Of a stretch of DNA of 64,000 bases, positions 48,227 to 64,000 are shown one piece after another. Both the position numbers and the translations under genes were made by a program. This DNA comes from Ptychodera flava. Its lineage: Eukaryota; Hemichordata; Enteropneusta; Ptychoderidae. Under the pieces are notes generated by a model, which saw only the letters and a list, made by a program, of their open reading frames with translations, had not been told where the DNA came from and ran no database searches. The stretch is taken from NCBI RefSeq assembly GCF_041260155.1, contig NC_091930.1, positions 37,343,263 through 37,407,262 on the forward strand, written 5' to 3'. Position 1 is the stretch's first letter. Each line of letters opens with the position of its first letter.

Positions 48227-50434
48227 ATGGCGTTCCAATCCCCAACCATACCACCGGAGCTGATTACCGACGAATTGCTGACGTGTAAGCTGTGTTCATC
48301 TGTGTACAGCGATCCGAGGATCCTCTCCTGTCTGCACAGCTTCTGCAAACGTTGTTTGGATTCGCAGGAAGGAAAACGTCGAGGGGTTCTGGCATGCCGG
48401 TCGTGCAACGCTGAATTTACTTTGCCAGACGTTGGAGTTGATAGTCTGCAACGTAATCTGTTTTTGGCGGAAATTGTGGAAGTTGCCGAGCTCATGAAGA
48501 CGTTCAGTGAAAAGGGAAAGTTGTCCTGCCAGGCGTGTAAGTGCCCAGACGCTGTTACACACTGTATAGAATGCTCGCAATTTCTATGTGCGTCATGCAA
48601 AAGCGCACACGGACGTTTCCGTGTATCACGTGATCACCAGCTAATCGATTGTGATGGGTACGGGTCAGACGGTAGGGGTGAAAAAGTCTACGGGGTTGCC
48701 CAGCAACGCACACCGTACTGCACGTCGCATCCTAGTCAGACTGTCGACCTTTATTGCAGAACATGTCACACGTTGATATGCATGCGTTGCACTACTCAGG
48801 ACCATCAGTCACCAGTTCACGATCACCTGCCAATTGGCAGGGCGAGAGAACTCAGACAGCGCCAGCTACAATTGCTTATGCGAACCCTTACAACGAAAAG
48901 AGAGAAGATGGATGAAGCCGCAGAGTCTATCACAGAAGACCTTCAAGATCTGAACGCTTCGTGCAAGCGTATTGAAAGCCAAATATACCAACAAACACAG
49001 AAGTTTGTCAGTCATATTTTGCTGATGAGGGAACAGATAACTGAAGTGCTACTTACCCGAGTGATGGAAAAACGAAAGGTGCTCGAGACACAAATCAGAA
49101 ATTTAAAGTCTAAATCTCATGTCGTGGCAGACGCTGAAGCACTTGCCGAACTGTTCGAATATGCAAATCCTCCCCAGTACCTCGCTATTCATAGGTTATT
49201 GGAAGAGCGTCTGAGCCAGCTGATCGACAGTCACACAGATACCGACCCACTAGAAAACGCGCACGTCGAATTCTTACCAGATGATCGGTTACTCGAGTTC
49301 GGCATCGGCGAGATCATGACATCGTCAGCAATTGCTTCCAACACCCGTGTTGAAGGTCTGAAGAGGGTTGTTAAAACACACGATGAAATAACTTTACGGG
49401 TCATTCCAAAAGATCAACACGGAAGAGTGATTAGAGCTGACAATAGTTTACGTGTCCACGTGCTCGATAGCGTAGGAAAAGAACTTGAAGAGATAGAGAT
49501 GATGCAGAGAGAAGATGGATCTCAGGTAGGAATAATATGCATGGAAAACGAAGGTAACTTTGATGTCAGAGTTACCCTGTGGAACAAAGAAGTGAGGATG
49601 TCGCCCTTCACTGTGACTGTAGTGCCCTTCGGCGGCGTCATAAGGAAAGTTGGCGGTGAGGGGTCGGAGCCAGGCAAGTTCCGCTTCACCTATGGTATCG
49701 CTGTTAATCACAGGGACGAGTTAACGGTAACCGATCACTACAATAAACGGCTACAAGTCATGCACTGGAACGGCAAAGTCAGAAAGGTCATTCAGTTTTT
49801 GAGCTCGTCAGACTTGAGGCCGAGAGATGTAGCTGTGCAAGATGACGGCACCCACGTTATTACAGAAGGGAGCAACAAGCAAGTCCTTGTGTGCGACGAG
49901 GACGGTCAGGTGTCCGCGTCCTTTGGTGGAAAGGATCAAGTAGACCCCAATGGCGTTGCTGTCACAAAGGACGGTCACATAGTCGTCATGGACCAACAAG
50001 GTCGATCAATGAAATACACAATCACTGGATCAACGCTACATCCCCTCGGAGTTTTCGGCAAACCAATATTCAAAAAGGCCCTCTATGTTGCCGTAAATAG
50101 TCTAAATGAAACATACGTTTCCGACCAAAGCAACCATCAGGTTCAAGTCATTGATGCCCGCGGCAACCTTGCCTTTAGTATCGGATCTTTCGGCGACCAG
50201 GATGGTCAGGTGTCTAGCCCTACTGGAATCGATATAGACGAACACGATAATGTCTATGTCTGTGATCTCAATAACGACAGGGTCGTTAAATTCACGCGCG
50301 ACGGTAAATTTATCTGCAACATCTTCGAAGGACGGTTGAAGAAACCTCTCGCGATTGCAGTGAGTAAAAACGAGCCTCGAAGGATTGCCATCACAGAATA
50401 CCGGCAACATCATGTGAAGATATTATATCTTTGA
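48227..50434 (+). CDS. TRIM-NHL protein 2, tandem paralog
   Basis: 735 aa, single exon, with the same domain order as the first copy and well above 85 percent identity by eye. Differences are concentrated in the coiled coil, the filamin loop (EMMQREDGSQVGIICMEN) and the first NHL blades. Two residues are missing in B-box 1 (CPDAV against CPDVDAV) and a further small gap lies in the coiled coil. RING and B-box ligands are intact, so it should fold as a ligase. The start-to-start spacing from gene 1 is 3814 bp and both flanks align, which shows a recent segmental tandem duplication. The 3' flanks after both stops also match (CAGCATATGACCCTGAGGGC). Confidence 0.93.
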   Translation: MAFQSPTIPPELITDELLTCKLCSSVYSDPRILSCLHSFCKRCLDSQEGKRRGVLACRSCNAEFTLPDVGVDSLQRNLFLAEIVEVAELMKTFSEKGKLSCQACKCPDAVTHCIECSQFLCASCKSAHGRFRVSRDHQLIDCDGYGSDGRGEKVYGVAQQRTPYCTSHPSQTVDLYCRTCHTLICMRCTTQDHQSPVHDHLPIGRARELRQRQLQLLMRTLTTKREKMDEAAESITEDLQDLNASCKRIESQIYQQTQKFVSHILLMREQITEVLLTRVMEKRKVLETQIRNLKSKSHVVADAEALAELFEYANPPQYLAIHRLLEERLSQLIDSHTDTDPLENAHVEFLPDDRLLEFGIGEIMTSSAIASNTRVEGLKRVVKTHDEITLRVIPKDQHGRVIRADNSLRVHVLDSVGKELEEIEMMQREDGSQVGIICMENEGNFDVRVTLWNKEVRMSPFTVTVVPFGGVIRKVGGEGSEPGKFRFTYGIAVNHRDELTVTDHYNKRLQVMHWNGKVRKVIQFLSSSDLRPRDVAVQDDGTHVITEGSNKQVLVCDEDGQVSASFGGKDQVDPNGVAVTKDGHIVVMDQQGRSMKYTITGSTLHPLGVFGKPIFKKALYVAVNSLNETYVSDQSNHQVQVIDARGNLAFSIGSFGDQDGQVSSPTGIDIDEHDNVYVCDLNNDRVVKFTRDGKFICNIFEGRLKKPLAIAVSKNEPRRIAITEYRQHHVKILYL

Positions 50435-50439
50435 GTTAC

Positions 50440-52300
50440 CAGCATATGACCCTGAGGGCGCCAGCCGAGCGATGATCAGTTTGAGTAGTGAATGTGATGC
50501 TGGGTCCTCGTAACTAAGAACAATTTTGTTTTAATTATAGTACAGGAGTACTTTTCACTGCATTTGTGTTACATATATTGAACACATTCATTGAAATTAT
50601 CGTACATAGGAACACAGCTTCTAGTAAGAAAGACTCACAAGAATTAACATGCTTTAATCTTGGACATCACGTGGTGTGAAAAATAGCGCGTTATGTCGAC
50701 AGATTATATTTAATGACATCCAATGTTATACTTTACTTCTTTTTGTCATGCTTGATGAATAATTCCTTTTAGGCCATGTTTGTTATCTTTTGATAGCATG
50801 TGTGGCCAATTTTGCTAGGATTTGGGTAATGGTGATCGCAAATTCAATGTTTGCGGTAGTATCCTTTGTTTTCAGTCTTCAAACCCCCCCCCCCCAATAA
50901 AAAACAAAACAAAAACAAAAAAAACAACATCAACAAAATACGAATTCTCAAAATCCTCTCTTACTTGACCCTATGACGAAGGACATCACATGTCACATTC
51001 ACGCCTGGCAGGATTGTTCTTTCCAGGTTTCCATTTTACGTAGATTTATTTGAAAAGATCAATCATCCCGTGATTAATGCGCAAAGCTTGTTTCGTATAG
51101 AGACCTTGAAAACCGATGACTGTGATTTGAATGCGTAACATATAGCTATATCAATGATATCAATGTTTTATTGGTCGAAATTCGTATGAGGTAAGACAAT
51201 AGTACGAAAATAAAAAAAAAATCCACATGCCGAACTGTTAGGTTGACACATATAACTTTGCTTTTGATATGCAATGCTAGCAGGCCCGCCGCCTTAATTG
51301 AAGCCATAAGTTACCATAAACACACAAAGCGATATTGCCTAACTGGATAAATTTGAACTTTAGCTCACGATTGAATCACCCTTAACACTGACTGGTACAT
51401 AAGTGCGCATTTAAGCTTTTTTTATTTTCTTAATATCCCGCTCTTTTTTCAACAATTGTTCTTTACTTGAAAAGAGTTACTCTTGTGAATGTAAACTCTG
51501 TCATAGTCACCTCGACGCCCAACAGTTGACTAGTTTCAGCATTAGAAATCATGCTTAGTGCCTCAAAATGATTTTGCATTGTTAAAGAAGTTTCTGTGGT
51601 TATCTAGCGATAGATATCTCTTTAAGCTGTAGTATTTGCAAGTTTTATAACCTTGTTTTAACGCCATAAATGTGCGATTACAGTTTTTTTTTCACTGTGT
51701 GAGCATAAGACAAGAACCTTATCTCTTAAGATTAAAATCTAGCGCTCGATAAATCGAACAACACATACCATCACATGTAATGAGTTTATCCACAAATTCA
51801 CATCCACGATATTTTCTTAATAAAGTGTTCTCAGGAAAAAGCGAACAATGAAGTTGCGTACTCCAAGATACCCTTACAAAAGCTTTGGCTGAGTGTCTCT
51901 TCCTGGATTACTCGACAATGTTATACTAATTCCCTATTGCTTTTAACTAGTATGATAGAAAATCGCCCATATGATGTCAACAGGATCACTGCCAAATACG
52001 AACCAATGAGACCAGGCTGGATTTGCAAAAAAACACTTTTGTACATCACATATAAAGTAATTGTATCCCTTGGAATATTACTATCGTGTTACATTCGTGT
52101 GTTTTCAATTGAGACCTTCAGTTAAGTCAATGTGACACATCTGATTGTAAAATAGGCGTACCGTAGGAACTTTCAGCCGCGGGCCCTTTTCAGAAATACA
52201 TTACACAATATCACGTCTGTTATGTTTATAAGTAATTCTGTCAATTTTTTCTGAAATTACGAACAGGTATCAGCGGATGAAATAAATTTCTGCGAATTCA
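50440..52300. other. Intergenic, no gene seen
   Basis: It starts with the 3' flank shared with TRIM gene 1. No other supportable feature. Confidence 0.45.
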
Positions 52301-53289
52301 TGTCAATATTTATAAATTAGTCTCTCGTAACCCTTCATGTTGTCAAAGTGGATTTTATCGAACCTTTCATTTTGTGCCACTGTGAAGTAGTTCTTCCAGT
52401 CTCCGATGATATCTGTGAGAGGCGAGAGAAAGAGATGAATGATACCAATACAGTTAAATGGAAATGACATGGCGTGATATTTTATACGTAATAGTGCAAT
52501 ACTTGAGTATCAAACCGTTTCATTGATGTTTGCTCACAGTTAGAGTTGAAGCGAATCTCCTCCATGGGGGACTAGGTACTGTTTCACTCGTTCATATTTT
52601 TTACGAGAAAACATTTTCAGGATTGCTTTTTTGCACTAACTGACGCTACCTGGAAACACTTTTCAAAACAGCATTATTCTGGAAAACTCTAACAGTAATG
52701 GAAACGCATTCCTTAAGAAAGCAAACATTGCCTTTCGGGAGAGTCATTCCACAGGTACTCTCAGCCACCTTTATTGAATGCCAAGAGTGTGCTTTTTGGA
52801 AATGTAATCAGAAACAGGGCAACACACAGCAATAATCTAAGTTACATTGTCTTTGGCAAGCATAAACATGCTACCCATTGACGATCATAGTCGCAGAAAT
52901 ATACAGAAACAAAGTTGCAGAACGTCATCGTTAGGACATATATAAGGTCACAGTATATATTGCCGGTGGCGCCATTACCTTTACGTTGCCAAACGTCTCC
53001 GTCATTTCCCCGAGACGACTTCATCGAAGTCGTCTGATAATTTGTCTTCAACTCTTTAAAACTTGTCACGCGTACAACATCGTCAATTTGATCTTCAGTC
53101 AAAGGTTTCTCTATAAAGTCTGCGATCTTTCTGACCACAGATCGAGTGTCCTAATTATTAAGCAAAAAAAAAAATAACATAGCTTCTTTCAGAGGACATG
53201 TCAGTCAGAAAGATTTACGGTAAAAATCCAAAGCGATAGTTTTGAACGGGATCAATGATAATGATAATGAAATGAAGAAGTCCATTCAC

Positions 53290-53510
53290 TCTGTATATAA
53301 ATATAAATATAAATATAAATAAATAAATAATAAATAAATATATATATTATATATAATATATATATAAATGTCTTTAAACACTTATTTATAACTCTCTACT
53401 TCCTCATTGATCACCGTAATTTCGCACGATGACATGACATTTGTATATTTGTATACACATATATATAATAAATTATATATATATAAAATTATATATATAT
53501 ATCAAAACAA
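53290..53510. repeat. AT-rich simple repeats
   Basis: AAATATAAATA and ATATATA runs, within a sulfotransferase intron. Confidence 0.8.
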
Positions 53511-53539
53511 GTTAGTTAATCACTTATTAATTCATTAAG

Positions 53540-53560
53540 ATATTTATTTATTTATATTTT

Positions 53561-53651
<91 letters not shown>

Positions 53652-53664
53652 TTTTTTTATTTTT
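53540..53664 (+). repeat. (TTTA)n microsatellite
   Basis: About 120 bp of nearly perfect ATTT units, within the sulfotransferase intron between exons 4 and 5. Confidence 0.95.
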
Positions 53665-53907
53665 TGATGCCTCCGGCACGCGAGGGCCAAAAGTGATGGT
53701 ACTTTACCTGTAGTAGTTCTTCATATGTTACACACAGCCACCAGGGTTTTGCCATGAATTCAGCACACGTCTTTAAGTGGGTGAAATACGATCCGTGATT
53801 CACTGTAACATGCACAAATTTGATTATTTTTAGGGCAATTCCATTGACTTGCATGGCAAGAAGAAATCAAACACCTTGTTAAGAAAACCAACCGACTCTT
53901 CACGATT

Positions 53908-54048
53908 AAGGTAGTGAACATCCTAAGAGTAAAACACCTGAACTTATGCTCAAACTTTCTTCAGTGAAACTTTAAACGATTCTCTCACCAAATCAAGAAT
54001 AAAAATCAGGGGTTATCGAGTAAATTTTGGTACTAGATATCGGTATTA
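53908..54048 (+). mobile_element. R1 dispersed inverted-repeat element, copy f (partial)
   Basis: Starts AAGGTAGTGAACATCCTAAG and includes TCAAGAATAAAAATCAGGGG. It is cut off after TACTAGATATCGGTA. Inside a sulfotransferase intron. Confidence 0.6.
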
Positions 54049-54894
54049 CATATATGAAGCTTACAATAAAAGAAGAGAAACCTTATGTGAGTGAAATATG
54101 GAGACATAATTGTGAGCTGAAACATACAATGTGATAGGCATAAGGTGAATGTATAACTGTTTACATATAACGGCATACAATGTACTGTATATGAAGAGTG
54201 AACCTAAACCGATAGCACAATGCAAAATTGGTCATTATATCATACCAGCATATTGATGGCGCAAATACGGCGATCTGATTGGTCGAGACCCGAAAAGAAC
54301 CGTGGAATATTCGCGATACACAACGGCTGGCTCACGCATGAGCTCTGGCAAGAACCAAAATCCTTTTTTGACGTTCCATGCCAGAATTTCAATATGGCAA
54401 TAAATCAACCCCAATATGGCAATAAATCACTCCCAGCGACGGTATTATTCTAGGTTCTGACCAGTTTCACTTCATATATACACTCGCTATTGCTCTTGCA
54501 TACATGTCGTGATCTGGTCAAAATATCGTGGTTTACAGTCGCTGGGTGTGCTTTATTGCTTGAATATCAACTTTATTGGACATCTCCAGCTCCTTTCGTC
54601 ACAATTTATGTCTTCCCGGAAGAGCTTATCTTTATTCGCGCTATGATTTCGACTCAACATCATACTTGCCATCTCCCTGGAGAAATGCTTCAAAAAACTC
54701 TTCCCATGGAACTTCGATAAGAAAGTTAGCTTTTCTGCGAAATTCATACTTTGAAACCAGTGCATCTTTAGGATTTCTTCTCAGGTAGATAGCCTGATGG
54801 CAGTAAAGGAAAGGCAAATGTACAGAATGGTGTGAGGTTTGTAGGTTAGATTTGATTCATTCATTAGTTTGTTCAGTCATATATCTTTATTTAG

Positions 54895-55030
54895 TCATTC
54901 ATTCATTCATTCATTATACATACATTCATTGATTGATTGATTATTCATTTATCTATATGTTCATCGATTCATGTATGACTCACTCACTCATTTATTTACC
55001 CACTCCTTCTCTCATCTTTCACTCATTCAT
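54895..55030 (+). repeat. (ATTC)n and related TCAT-type repeats
   Basis: ATTCATTCATTC followed by degenerate ATTGATTG, TCACTCAC and CATTCATT runs in a sulfotransferase intron. Confidence 0.8.
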
Positions 55031-57077
55031 TGTGAGATACCCTGCATATTTTGAACAAATTCAGTTACTTCTTTAAGGAACTCAAAACTAAATCTGCGCC
55101 TTCAGACCTACTGTATCCCTTGACTCTGCCCGACAAGTATCCAAGGTGATAGAGATCTTGCGAAATTCTCATATAGTTGAAAATTGATCAATAGAGTATA
55201 ACTAGCTTGAATAATTACAACGTAAATCTTACCTTCGGTTTCTTTTAAAAGTATTGACTGGGCAGATAGTCTGTGTACAAATGACTGCTAACGACCCGTG
55301 GAGAGGGAAGGTCATTGATGAAGAGCTCAATCAAGGATTTGGGAAGAACCAAGCCCCTTGCGATGAGTTCAGGGTCTTCGATGGGACCTACCTCTAGACA
55401 TGGCAACATGAACTTGCCCTCTGTTTTCTCAAGATAGCTCAGGTCTTCAATATGTAAGATTGCGTCTAAAATGGAATTCGTCTAGACTGTACCTGTGTGA
55501 ATGTAAAAGTGCAACCTTCTAGACAAAATGATCGTCGTCGTCATCGTCATTGTCATCTGCTTGTTTTCTTTTGTAGCACTGTGATTTTGCATTATATCCT
55601 AATAACAGTTAATTGTGTTTCTTGATACAAAGCCTAATGATGTGTTACATTCGTAAAAACAAAAACAAATCTTGTAATGTCAATGACAGCCTTGGGACTG
55701 CCTGTCATAACAGAATGGAATAGTTCATATTTGCAACTCCGTTTTTGAGAAATTTTGATATCATATATACTATTCGTACATATCATCTGCCAAAATGTTG
55801 TCTACGTCAAGGCAAATTTAACGGCCAGTCGCTTAACAGTTGACGGTTTTCCACGATTTATATCCTACTTCAGAAGACCATTGAGATACACAGTATTTAG
55901 TTCGTCAAGACAGCCTGTACATGTTTAGACTGCATAGTCATTGTCGGCCAGTGAAATTTGGACCAGAATGCATTCGTAGCTATATATAGTGCTTTTTACA
56001 GAGACGTTGTGATGACAAGCTAAATACTTAGTAGTGGTCGTCAATATCATCTGGGGATTTGAACATGAAAATGAAGTTTAAATTACTAAACCAGTGAAAA
56101 TAAAATATCAAAGTTATAGTTCCTTAAGGCATCTTTGATTCAAGGCTGTCACCGTTTTCTGTTGCAAACGTCTAGTTGATATCTTATGTTTGATCTCAAC
56201 ATAGGTAAATGGGGTTAAAGGTGTCTAATAAAATGTAAAAAATACGATGAAATATTTGTGTTGGCCTACTTGATAATGTGTTAGCTGTAGAACTACTCTT
56301 TGCTTCAAATACAATATCACGGACCTTATGCACGTGTCCTTCAAAACAATGCCCTGAGTTGACCTCTTTTCAAAGTTGTCTCGTCATCGAGCATAGCTCA
56401 TAATCTATTAGAAATGTCATTGACGCGTCGTGACCTGGCTTGCAAACCGCAAATTAATCGCTTATAATCTGGGACAAGGGTTCGGGTCCTATATGCCCCA
56501 ATGGACAGCATAGGTCTCCGCTATCCAGTCTCTATTGGTGGTTGTATTTTTGATGTTTGAATTTATGATACAGCTGTAATTCAGGAGCAACTATAGCGGA
56601 CGTGACCCCTGTATGACCCAACCTTAAAACAACAGTCCGTAGCCTTAAGGTTACGTATTCACAGGTTTAACCCATGCAGGCTACCTCCATGTTCATGCTT
56701 AACCGTACCTGACTTGGGGTAGCTCAAAAGGAACACTTCATCATGCCGTACTTCGAAGTTTCGTACCAGCGTGTCGATCGCAGTTCTGTTCATCATGGTA
56801 GACAACATGTAGCCATGTCTGTAGTAGTAGCTGAAACTCCAGGGTGGTTTCACTGCGATATCCGACATTTTCTCCTTGTGGTTGTAGCTGAGCAAGAGAA
56901 AACTTGATTTGACCCTACTTGAACTTTGTTGCGACGTTTTATAGTTCTTGCAGGAGCTCTTCCGCCTATGTCGCACGTTGGCGTTAGTGTGTATATGTGT
57001 CTCTAATATATATCTGTGTATGTCTCTCTATGTGTTTGTTATTGATTTTTTGTACGTCGTCAATATGTCTAAAATAT

Positions 57078-57166
57078 TTTGGTTTCAAACGGGTTTGAAC
57101 TCACAACGCACGGCACCCAGTCGCCTAGCGTACAAGCTTCAAACAAAACCACTCAGCCAAATCCCC
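57078..57166 (-). mobile_element. tRNA-derived SINE head or tRNA-like remnant
   Basis: On the minus strand the segment starts GGGGATTTGGCTGAGTGG, contains an A box (TGGCTGAGTGG, 57149-57159) and a B box (GTTCAAACCC, 57091-57100) at normal spacing, and resembles a Leu/Ser-type tRNA. The acceptor stem does not close, so it is more likely a SINE head or pseudo-tRNA than a working tRNA. Confidence 0.5.
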
Positions 57167-57169
57167 AAT

Positions 57170-62185
<5,016 letters not shown>

Positions 62186-62187
62186 TT

Positions 62188-62880
62188 ATAGTTGTATTTC
62201 CAAAACTACACAACAGTAATCTATATCAGACTGAATTAAATCGTAACACGAATCTTTTCTGAGGTTTCTCGGGATGAATTTTAATAATCGTCGTAGTAAG
62301 CTTACTCTAGTGGGACATGCACGTGTCAATATGTTTGTCCAAAACATTAACATTATCTAATGTAACACCTAAAATCTTAGATGAAACACAAGAGGTATTA
62401 CTCTAATTCATGGCAATGTTAAATGTATCACCCATAGTCTCTTTATATTATAATTTGTGACGATATCGAACCAACATGGCTTTTGATTTACCTTCATTGA
62501 TAACTATGCCATTGTTATCTACCCTATCATTAACTAAAGTGGTGTCGTTTTGGAGAGACTAATTTACATTGGCAACAGTAATAACTTAAGTAAGGAGAGT
62601 CTTGGCATTAGGAAATATGTCTAGGTTAGAATTACTCAAAGTTAGTGGCAAATCATCTATGAATCATCAATGAATGACTTTCAATGACTTCTGAAATAGT
62701 TGGTAAAGTAGAGGTCGGTCTGCGGAAATTGACAACTATGTAAGTTTGTAGATAAAGTAATCACTCTTCGCTTTGTCAATCCTACGAACAACCTCTGACT
62801 GACCTAATATGGACTAGTTTGGAATCATCCGATTTCGCTTGACTTAAAAAGGCATCTGTCTCATGCATAACATTCAAAAT
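62188..62880 (-). mobile_element. Decayed LINE reverse-transcriptase fragment (CR1/L2-like)
   Basis: Short minus-strand pieces in different frames keep the order of a LINE reverse transcriptase: DDLPLTLSNSNLDIF, then LQNDTTLVNDRVDNNG and IVINEGKSKAMLV, then KILGVTLDNVNVLDKHID, then DIDYCCVV. These match the YADD-to-thumb region of CR1/L2-type elements. Many stops and shifts separate them, so it is old. Boundaries are approximate. Confidence 0.55.
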
Positions 62881-64000
62881 TTCACTTATCATCCAGGTTG
62901 GTTAATTATGTCGTTTTACACGTTTTTCATTAAAATAAGCATGCATCTTCAAAATCCAAAAGATACTATCCAGAGTCCTGTTGCAACGTTTGTATTACCA
63001 GCAGCATCAATTAAACATCATGGAGAAAGTAAAAGGTCACGAAGAAAAAAGGACCAAATTCGTAATGAGTAAACGATTAAAATTTAAAACTATTTCAACA
63101 CACAAATTGAACATATAAGTAAAGTCACCCTAGGGAGCCTAAGTGCCAACTTTCAACCTAATCTGGCCTGTGGCAATATAGTTTTAGCAATTTGACAGAT
63201 TTTCCCTTTTACCTCATTTGCATATCTTTGACACTGTCAGTGTTAGTGATCAGAAAAACCGATATCGGCAAGTATATATATTTGAGAGAAGCTCTGTGTT
63301 GTTAAAGAGATCTGGTCAATACATGTATTAGAAATATATCTAATCGGTTTGGAAATAGGTTGCCCTAAATTTAAATTGACGAAAGATATATAAGATCACT
63401 ATTGAGTCACATAAAATGTAAAGCTCTTTTCCAAGTATAATTTTTTCATCTAAATTGAATTCATTGTGAACATGAATATCATGTGAGGCGTTAAAGGGTC
63501 TGTAAACACCCGCTCGGAAAGGGATTACACTCGGTGGGTTTAATTACAAATTACATGATTTCTATATCAGAAGATTCTAAATCACGCTGTCTCGTGTAGC
63601 TTATAGTGGGTCTAATATAAGCTAGGACTCTTCCGTTATTTTTTCCAATTCTGTCTTTTCTTTTAACTAAAAAAATGAAATTGTAAAGTAATCGGTTCAA
63701 TCACCGGTATTTCAAATGTTTCGAAAATAATATCAAAGATAAACGATTTCTTTTCACCAAATCAGAGATCATTTCAAATATTTAATTGAATTAAATGTTT
63801 CGAAATGTGGAAATGAATAAACTGTGCATATTATTATCTTATCTACTTGCCGTCTCATTTCTCAAAAGTCAATGAGAGAGACAGTTACAACAAAAATGAC
63901 TAATTGACACACAAGACTGGACACAATACGAGTATAGCAACATTCTACATTGAACGATTACCGATTGCAGTCTTAGCGCCATTTTGATATTTGGCATTAG
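62881..64000. other. Right edge, no gene seen
   Basis: No supportable coding region or element. Confidence 0.4.

Larger units (their letters stand above)
52303..56868 (-). pseudogene. Cytosolic sulfotransferase (SULT1-like), six exons, with two in-frame stops
   Basis: Predicted minus-strand exons: 56868-56709, 55492-55233, 54793-54670, 53802-53708, 53150-52979 and 52412-52303, about 306 codons, the usual SULT length. Sulfotransferases move sulfate from PAPS to hydroxyl or amine groups in the cytosol. Visible marks: the 5'-phosphosulfate loop LLSYPKSGT split by intron 1; the catalytic His in SSHLYTDYLP; AIYLRRNPKDALVSKYEF with the PAPS-binding Arg and Ser; YEELLQ; and the C-terminal [16 protein letters not shown]. 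Problems: the Trp expected right after the phosphosulfate loop is a TAG (55484-55482), a TAA interrupts the segment before KKPK (55247-55245), and the normal RKG before GDWKN reads RKD. The intron after exon 3 uses a GC donor (GATG|GCAAGT), supported by phase and by the FLQGDVNHGSYFTHL join. Splice sites are otherwise intact, so the loss is probably recent, or an allele or assembly error. Confidence 0.75.

Overview
The window is animal (metazoan) nuclear DNA: AT-rich, with spliced genes, TATA boxes, AATAAA signals, long (GA)n, (TGTC)n, (GTAT)n and (TTTA)n tracts, LINE, Penelope-like and short inverted-repeat elements. A tandem pair of intronless TRIM-NHL genes, a cytosolic sulfotransferase and a Penelope-like element fit a marine invertebrate, most likely an invertebrate deuterostome (hemichordate, echinoderm or lancelet). 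The sequence alone does not fix the species.

Layout. 0.5-4.6 kb: a single-exon EamA/DMT-type membrane transporter on the minus strand, and a damaged, truncated tandem copy of it. 5.6-11.5 kb: two small tandem plus-strand genes (A1, A2), each with a TATA box, a predicted non-coding first exon, a signal-peptide exon and a last exon that begins with C-x8-C-G-K-R. They read as precursors of an amidated, disulfide-ringed neuropeptide. 11.5-20.4 kb: no gene seen; inverted-repeat elements and a ~590-bp palindrome. 20.4-36.3 kb: two further small plus-strand genes (B1, B2) encoding a signal peptide, a dibasic KR site and a ~32-residue peptide with four cysteines (C-x8-C-x2-C-x5-C), identical between the copies except for one residue. 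The last intron of B2 holds a nearly 4-kb Penelope-like element with long inverted ends and hammerhead-ribozyme-like cores. 37.3-42.5 kb: a broken Tx1/L1-like LINE on the minus strand. 43.3-50.5 kb: two tandem TRIM-NHL genes (739 and 735 aa). 52.3-56.9 kb: a six-exon minus-strand cytosolic sulfotransferase with two in-frame stops, so probably a pseudogene. 57-64 kb: a tRNA-derived SINE-like head, a long CT tract, a decayed LINE reverse-transcriptase fragment and otherwise no gene that can be supported.

The most interesting content is the two families of secreted peptide precursors, which sit side by side, share a gene plan, and are too short and too split for simple ORF calling. I recognise neither family with certainty. 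All exon joins are predictions from splice consensus, reading phase and paralog comparison, without transcript evidence.
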